Assembly (NCBI GenBank): GCA_012520845.1
Contig: JAAYNL010000016.1
Location: forward strand, 27,716-91,715
DNA length: 64,000 bases
Direction of reading: 5' to 3'
Source: Thermoplasmatales archaeon
GTDB lineage: Archaea > Thermoplasmatota > Thermoplasmata > Methanomassiliicoccales > Methanomethylophilaceae
This document shows positions 59,298-64,000 of the stretch, piece by piece (the first letter of the stretch is position 1; the number at the start of each line of letters is the position of its first letter). Under the pieces are notes generated by a model. That model ran no database searches. It was not told where the DNA came from and saw only the letters and a list, made by a program, of their open reading frames with translations. The position numbers were made by a program, and so were the translations under genes.

Positions 59298-60278
59298 TCA
59301 GTTCCTGCTCACCCTTATGAAGCCGGAGAACGGCGTGACCTCGATGCCCTCCCGCTCCCACGCGTCGGCGATGACGTTCATGCCTATGGAATCGGAGGCC
59401 ATGTGGCCAGACACCACCAGGTTGACGTGGTTCTTCTTCGCCTCCTCCACGTGGGACTCCGGGAAGTGCATCCCCACGGCCGTCCCTATGCCGGACTGGG
59501 CCATCTTCTCGTAGATTTCCTTGGGCCCGGAGGTGCCGCCCGTCATCTTCACAACGATCTTGCCGGCCCTGTTCCTGCCTGAACCGGCGATTATCTTGGG
59601 CGGGGAGTTCCACCTCGCCGCCTCCCTGACCTCGGGGACGCCCATGAGCCCGTCGATTATTTCCTTGAGCGTCCTCGGGTCCTTTTCCTCGAAGAAATCT
59701 GTGAAGAATTTCTGGACGCAGTTGTCCGCCGGGGTATGCACGTTCATCAACGGGATGCCCAGGAGCCTGGCCGCGTCCACGGACTGGTTATAGTTGGAGC
59801 CGAGGACGGCGCGGGAGACCTCCTCCATCCTCTTGCCCATCAGACCCTCGCACACGTTAATCGGTATGCCGGCGCCGTGGTACATGTCGGACTGCATCCC
59901 CATGACCTCGGGGAAGGGCGTCCTGGCGAGGCCCAGCGGGTGGTGGCCAACCACCGCGGAGACCTTCTCGCCCCGTTCCCTCAGGCGGTCCGCCAGGACC
60001 ATCTCCCCCGTGCCTATGTCGATGCCCCATAGAAGCCTCTCCGCTTCAACATCGCCGTCGCCCCAGGAGAAGCGGCTGTCGGCGTAGGGGTTCCACAGCC
60101 TTTCCTCGTCGTGGACCTCCTTCTCGGCGCCCTCGAGCTTGGCGTGGGCCTTCCTCGCCTCCTCCAGTTCCTTCTCGGCGGCCGCCCTCCCCCGGGGGTC
60201 GTTGTCCATGCCGATTTCGATCGCCATCCTATAAGCTTCCGAGAGTTTCATGCCCTTGGGTATGCCCTCCGCGTTCAT
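59298..60278 (-). CDS. NIF3-family protein
   Basis: Protein of 326 residues. A helical N-terminal extension (EKELEEARKAHAKLEGAEKE) precedes the NIF3-like domain, which has VVGHHPLGLARTPFPEVMGM, a central SVDAARLLGIPLMNVHTPAD, and GGTSGPKEIYEKMAQSGIGT and NLVVSGHMASDSIGMNVIAD with family-typical His and Asp metal ligands. NIF3 proteins are dinuclear metal proteins of unsettled function (GTP cyclohydrolase-like in some). It starts one base before the Orc1 gene's start-side neighbour, so the two are probably co-transcribed. Confidence 0.85.
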   Translation of the reverse strand: MNAEGIPKGMKLSEAYRMAIEIGMDNDPRGRAAAEKELEEARKAHAKLEGAEKEVHDEERLWNPYADSRFSWGDGDVEAERLLWGIDIGTGEMVLADRLRERGEKVSAVVGHHPLGLARTPFPEVMGMQSDMYHGAGIPINVCEGLMGKRMEEVSRAVLGSNYNQSVDAARLLGIPLMNVHTPADNCVQKFFTDFFEEKDPRTLKEIIDGLMGVPEVREAARWNSPPKIIAGSGRNRAGKIVVKMTGGTSGPKEIYEKMAQSGIGTAVGMHFPESHVEEAKKNHVNLVVSGHMASDSIGMNVIADAWEREGIEVTPFSGFIRVSRN

Positions 60279-60701
60279 AACCGTATTCGCCCAACGAGGA
60301 CTTGGATTCCTGTAACGCCGATTCGCAACCTTCGCCCCACAGACGTTGGGTGTTTGCCAATTTACCATAAAAAACATATAAGTGCAATATCCCCCAGGAA
60401 GTAAGTATACCCCGCGGAAACGAACGAAATTGTTTTGGAAACGGATCAAAATGACGCTGGCAGCGCCTTACCGCGGCTGCAAAGCGACGCATCCGCTCGG
60501 TCTCCCGTACACCGAACTAGGCCGGCACACGTTCTCGATTTATTCAGGCACGCTGGATTTATCGAATATGGTATATTAAGACAGCACCAATAGGCATATA
60601 ATCCCTCGGACAGGTGTATTTGTATGTCCGTTCCTATCAACGGTAAATCCATTGCTTCGGCCAACACCGTTCGCAACGCGTCCGCAAATGAAAGGGGAGA
60701 G
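60279..60701. other. Intergenic region beside orc1/cdc6, possible origin
   Basis: About 420 bases, with AT-rich patches around 60360-60400 and 60535-60605. Two GGAAAC-containing words, CGCGGAAACGAACG (about 60411-60424) and TTTTGGAAACGGAT (about 60433-60446), resemble the core of archaeal origin-recognition boxes, but the G-rich arm is absent. It may hold the promoters of NIF3/orc1 and of the surface-protein gene. Origin function is only a possibility. Confidence 0.3.
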
Positions 60702-63700
60702 ATGCGAATGTTTCAGATTCGACCCGGTTCTATGCGGTTTACGGCTATGTTCATTTTTTTGGCCGCTTTAGCGGTCCTCTGCCTCGTAAATGGAGTATCA
60801 GAAGAGAGTTCTGCAGTACCGTATAACGACGGCACCTTTGACTACGAGTTGTCACCCGCCACACAAACCGCAACCGTGACAGGAAGCATAGGGGGACTGT
60901 CTGCCGTAACGATTCCTGATTCGGTTGTTTATTCTACCGGAGATGGGCGAACATATACAGTGACGGCCATCGGCGTCCATGCGTTCAGCCAACGCACAGA
61001 TTTCACCAGCCTGACCCTGCCCGCCAACTTGATAACCATCGACGATTATGCATTCAATTCATGTATTAATCTTACCGGCACCCTGACCATACCAAACTCC
61101 GTGACGACCATAGGGGATAATGCATTCCTTTATTGTGGACAACTCAGCAACCTTGCCCTTTCTACCTCCTTGACGACCATCGGCAACGGCGCGTTCAAAA
61201 AATGCGAGGGGCTCACCTGCCACCTAACCATACCGAACTCCGTGCTAACCATCGGCGCCTCTGCGTTCTACGAATGCAAACACATCTCCGGCCTGACCCT
61301 TTCCACTTCCTTGACAACAATCGGCGATAGTGCGTTCTCCTATTGCACTGGCTTAACCGGCGATTTGACCATACCGAACTCCGTGCTAACCATCGGCAAC
61401 GAAGCGTTCAACTTATGCGAGAACTTCAACGGCACCCTGGCCCTTTCTACCTCCTTGACGACCATCGGCAACGACGCGTTTTTTTACTGTTTGAGTTTCA
61501 CCGGCTACCTGACCATACCGAACTCCGTTACGACCATCGGCGACGGCGCGTTCTCTCATTGCTACGGATTCAACGGTAACCTGACCATACCGAACTCCGT
61601 TACGACCATTGGCAACGGCGCGTTCTATCGATGTCTGAACTTGTCCGGCACCCTGACCATACCGAATTCCGTGGAGACCATTGGCTCTGAGGCGTTCCAT
61701 CTTTGCCGGAGTCTTACCGGCAACCTAATCATACCGGACTCTGTGGAAACCATTGGTAATGATACGTTCGCCCAATGCAAGGGCTTCACCGGCACCCTGA
61801 CCATACCGGAATCCGTGACAAGCATCGGTGCCTCTGCGTTCTACGAATGCAATAACATCACCGGCACCCTGGCCATACCGGACTCCGTGACGACCGTCGG
61901 CAACGACGCGTTCTTTAATTGCCGAAGCTTCACCGGCACCCTGACCATACCAGGCTCCGTGACGAGCATAGGAAATAATGCATTCCACGGATGCAAAGGG
62001 GTTAAGGAAATAGTGTTCCAAGGCACCGCGCTCCCCACCACCATCGGAACCGAAGCCTTCCGGCTCAATGAGGCCAGCCCGGAAAAAATCTATCCCGCGA
62101 AGGCACCTCCGACGCTACAGGATGGATTCCTCGATGATTATGGCGGTACCTACACCGTGTTCGACTACGGCCACACCGTCACCGTCCTGATAGACGACGA
62201 CGCCGCGGGGACCGTTTCCGGCGGCGGGAAATACTACTACAACGAGACCGTGACGATGGATGTGACCCTGAGTTCCGGTTACGAGTTCACGGATTGGAAC
62301 GACGGCAACACGGACCGCCCCAGGACGTACACGATGGCATTGGCGGACGTGACGTTCACGGCCAACACGGCGGCGACGGTGTACGGCATAACGTACTATC
62401 TTTACGATGGGACGAACGATCCGTCGAACCCCGACACGTACGTTGTCACCGATTTGCCGATTACCTTCGCCGCGCCGACCAAGGACGGCTACGCCTTCAA
62501 GGGGTGGTTCGAGGACGCCGATTTCTCGATTGGGACCGAGGGCGTACCCCTCGGCAGCATCGATACCTATGTCGCATACGCTAAATTCATCGAACGCAAA
62601 GAGATCACGGTGGACGACATACCCGAGCAGACCTACGCCGGGTACGGAATAGAGCCTGCGGTAACGGTCAGGTCCAACGGGGCCCCCATCGCGCAGGAGG
62701 GCAACTACACCGTGTCCTACGCCAACAACGTCAACAGCGGCACGGGGGAAGCTACCGTGAAGGGCACGGGCGACTACATAGGCACCGTCGTGAAATATTT
62801 CACGATAAACCCCAAGGAACTGACCGTGACCGCCGACAACAAATCCGTAACCTTCCCCAACGCCGCCCCCTCTTTCACTGCCAGCTATGGGGACTTCGCC
62901 GACGGAGAGGACGAAAACGACCTGGGCGGGGCGTTGGCATTCGCCTGCGACTACGACGGCACGGAATACCGGGCAACCTTCCCCATAACCCCTTCCGGGC
63001 ACGATTCGACAAACTACAACATCACGTACGTCGCCGGGACCCTCACGGTGAACAGGGGGACGGCCGCGGAGCCCTCCGCCTACACCGGCCTAGTCTACAA
63101 CGGGACGGAACTGACCGGGGTCCCCGAGGGCGTCGGCTACACGTTGGCCAACCACAAGAAGACCGATGCCGACGACTACCAGGCAACCGCGTCCGTCGTC
63201 AACGGGTACGAGTGGTCCCCCGGCGACATAGTCGAGAAGACCATCCCTTGGTCCATAGCCAAAAGAGGACTGACAGTGACCACCGAATCCGCCACCGGAA
63301 CGTACAACGGGGCCGCCCTCACGGCCGGCGGGAGCGTGACCGGGTTCGTAACCGGAGAGACCGCGTCCTTCGCCGTAACCGGTTCTCAGATCAATGCGGG
63401 ATATTCCGAGAACACCTACACCCTGACGTTCAACGGGACCGCCAGTGAAACCAACTACCGTGTGACCGATAACCTGGGAATCCTTGCAGTCTTAGAAAAA
63501 ACATTGACGGTCACCACTTATTCAACCACCAAAGTCTACGACGGGGCTGCCCTCACGGCCGGTGGGAGCGTTACCGGGTTCGTCGACGGGGAGGGCCACA
63601 CCTTCACTGTCGACGGCTCCCAGACCAACGTGGGATCCTCCGTCAACGGCTACACCCTCACCTACGACGAGGGGACCAATGCGTCCAACTATTCCGTGAC

Positions 63701-64000
63701 CGAGGAACTCGGGACGCTGACCGTCACCGAAAAGGCCCTTACGGTGACCGCCCACGACAAATCCGTGACCTTCCCCAACGCCGCCCCCGCCTTCACGGCG
63801 AGCTGTGAAGGCTTCGCCGACGGCGAGGGTATTGACGACCTAGGTGGAAAGCTTGCCTTCAACTGCGGCTACAACGGCACGGAATACCGGGCAACCTTCG
63901 CCATAAAGCCGAGCGGTTACGCGTCCGGCAACTACGACATCACGTACGTCGACGGGACCCTCACGGTAAACAAAGGGACCGCCACGGCGCCCTCCGCGGC
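60702..64000 (+). CDS. BspA-like leucine-rich-repeat surface protein, 3' end missing
   Basis: The frame is open from 60702 to the window end, over 1,099 codons. A signal peptide is at about residues 11-37 (MRFTAMFIFLAALAVLCLVN). Residues about 85-445 are BspA-type LRR_5 repeats of about 23 residues: LTIPNSVTTIGDNAF, LTIPNSVLTIG and similar, about fifteen units. A (G-rich) Listeria-Bacteroides-like part follows (YYLYDGTNDPSNPDTYVVTD, AFKGWFEDADFSIG). From about 630 onwards there are MBG-type repeats (KELTVTADNKSVTFPNAAPS, YNGAALTAGGSVTGFVTGE and GYTLTYDEGTNASNYSV). It is an exported adhesin-like protein, common in host-associated archaea. GGGGAGAG precedes the start. Confidence 0.85.
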   Translation, partial: MRMFQIRPGSMRFTAMFIFLAALAVLCLVNGVSEESSAVPYNDGTFDYELSPATQTATVTGSIGGLSAVTIPDSVVYSTGDGRTYTVTAIGVHAFSQRTDFTSLTLPANLITIDDYAFNSCINLTGTLTIPNSVTTIGDNAFLYCGQLSNLALSTSLTTIGNGAFKKCEGLTCHLTIPNSVLTIGASAFYECKHISGLTLSTSLTTIGDSAFSYCTGLTGDLTIPNSVLTIGNEAFNLCENFNGTLALSTSLTTIGNDAFFYCLSFTGYLTIPNSVTTIGDGAFSHCYGFNGNLTIPNSVTTIGNGAFYRCLNLSGTLTIPNSVETIGSEAFHLCRSLTGNLIIPDSVETIGNDTFAQCKGFTGTLTIPESVTSIGASAFYECNNITGTLAIPDSVTTVGNDAFFNCRSFTGTLTIPGSVTSIGNNAFHGCKGVKEIVFQGTALPTTIGTEAFRLNEASPEKIYPAKAPPTLQDGFLDDYGGTYTVFDYGHTVTVLIDDDAAGTVSGGGKYYYNETVTMDVTLSSGYEFTDWNDGNTDRPRTYTMALADVTFTANTAATVYGITYYLYDGTNDPSNPDTYVVTDLPITFAAPTKDGYAFKGWFEDADFSIGTEGVPLGSIDTYVAYAKFIERKEITVDDIPEQTYAGYGIEPAVTVRSNGAPIAQEGNYTVSYANNVNSGTGEATVKGTGDYIGTVVKYFTINPKELTVTADNKSVTFPNAAPSFTASYGDFADGEDENDLGGALAFACDYDGTEYRATFPITPSGHDSTNYNITYVAGTLTVNRGTAAEPSAYTGLVYNGTELTGVPEGVGYTLANHKKTDADDYQATASVVNGYEWSPGDIVEKTIPWSIAKRGLTVTTESATGTYNGAALTAGGSVTGFVTGETASFAVTGSQINAGYSENTYTLTFNGTASETNYRVTDNLGILAVLEKTLTVTTYSTTKVYDGAALTAGGSVTGFVDGEGHTFTVDGSQTNVGSSVNGYTLTYDEGTNASNYSVTEELGTLTVTEKALTVTAHDKSVTFPNAAPAFTASCEGFADGEGIDDLGGKLAFNCGYNGTEYRATFAIKPSGYASGNYDITYVDGTLTVNKGTATAPSA

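Noticed and set aside
60702..62000. CRISPR-like array suggested by regularly spaced repeats
   Set aside because: Units of about 69 bp repeat without unique spacers and encode BspA-type leucine-rich repeats in one continuous frame.

Overview
This window is archaeal and looks like a member of the Thermoplasmatota, most likely Methanomassiliicoccales or a close relative. The evidence is an archaeal TATA-binding protein, aIF6, ribosomal proteins S19e/L31e/L39e, a PDCD5 homologue, an Orc1/Cdc6 initiator, archaeal-type LeuRS, TATA-box promoters, and a large investment in corrinoid uptake, as expected of a methyl-dependent methanogen. The genus is inference; no methanogenesis gene lies in the window. 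The DNA is GC-rich and densely coded with many 4-base start/stop overlaps. A few AT-richer patches (about 10.0-10.9 kb, 15.0-15.2 kb, 38.7 kb, 50.9 kb) are promoters or acquired DNA.

Layout. 1-7 kb: end of a metallo-beta-lactamase-fold hydrolase, the S19e-PDCD5-L39e-L31e-aIF6 operon, a frameshifted acetyltransferase with a small partner gene, ubiX and leuS. 7-15 kb: a ribbon-helix-helix regulator, a C-terminally truncated FtsZ-like GTPase, then about 3.8 kb of virus-like DNA flanked by direct repeats of about 0.42 kb that duplicate the 3' end of iorB. Inside this insert are two convergent tail-fibre C-terminal fragments bounded by perfect 26-bp inverted repeats. Intact iorBA follows.

15.2-35.1 kb: a corrinoid/tetrapyrrole locus. 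It holds a BtuF-like binding protein, CbiZ amidohydrolase, two ChlI-type AAA proteins, an isochorismatase-fold hydrolase, a ChlD-like AAA/VWA protein, a CobN-like large chelatase subunit, two BtuCD-type transport systems, extracytoplasmic proteins with small transcobalamin-like domains, and a permease fused to an extracellular beta-propeller. A COG0523 GTPase and a His-rich partner lie just beyond. Four promoters in the locus share a TTGGA-N7-TCCAA palindrome placed just after the TATA box, which suggests one regulon. The reading is that corrinoids are captured outside the cell, imported, trimmed by CbiZ, and possibly remetallated or demetallated by the CobN/ChlI/ChlD machine.

35.1-52.4 kb: a NitT/TauT-type ABC transporter whose binding protein appears circularly permuted, an AdoMet-decarboxylase-like protein, two DUF4143-type ATPases each preceded by short tandem repeats, a DUF362 ferredoxin-like protein, a PEBP protein, an ABC-2 exporter, ThpR, a three-gene pilin-like operon, a cysteine desulfurase and pyrD/pyrK. 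52.4-64 kb: tRNA-Cys, tbp, cysK, cysE and cysS together, a radical SAM protein, a tRNA thiolase, Orc1/Cdc6, a NIF3-family protein, and the first 1,100 codons of a giant leucine-rich-repeat surface protein that runs off the end.
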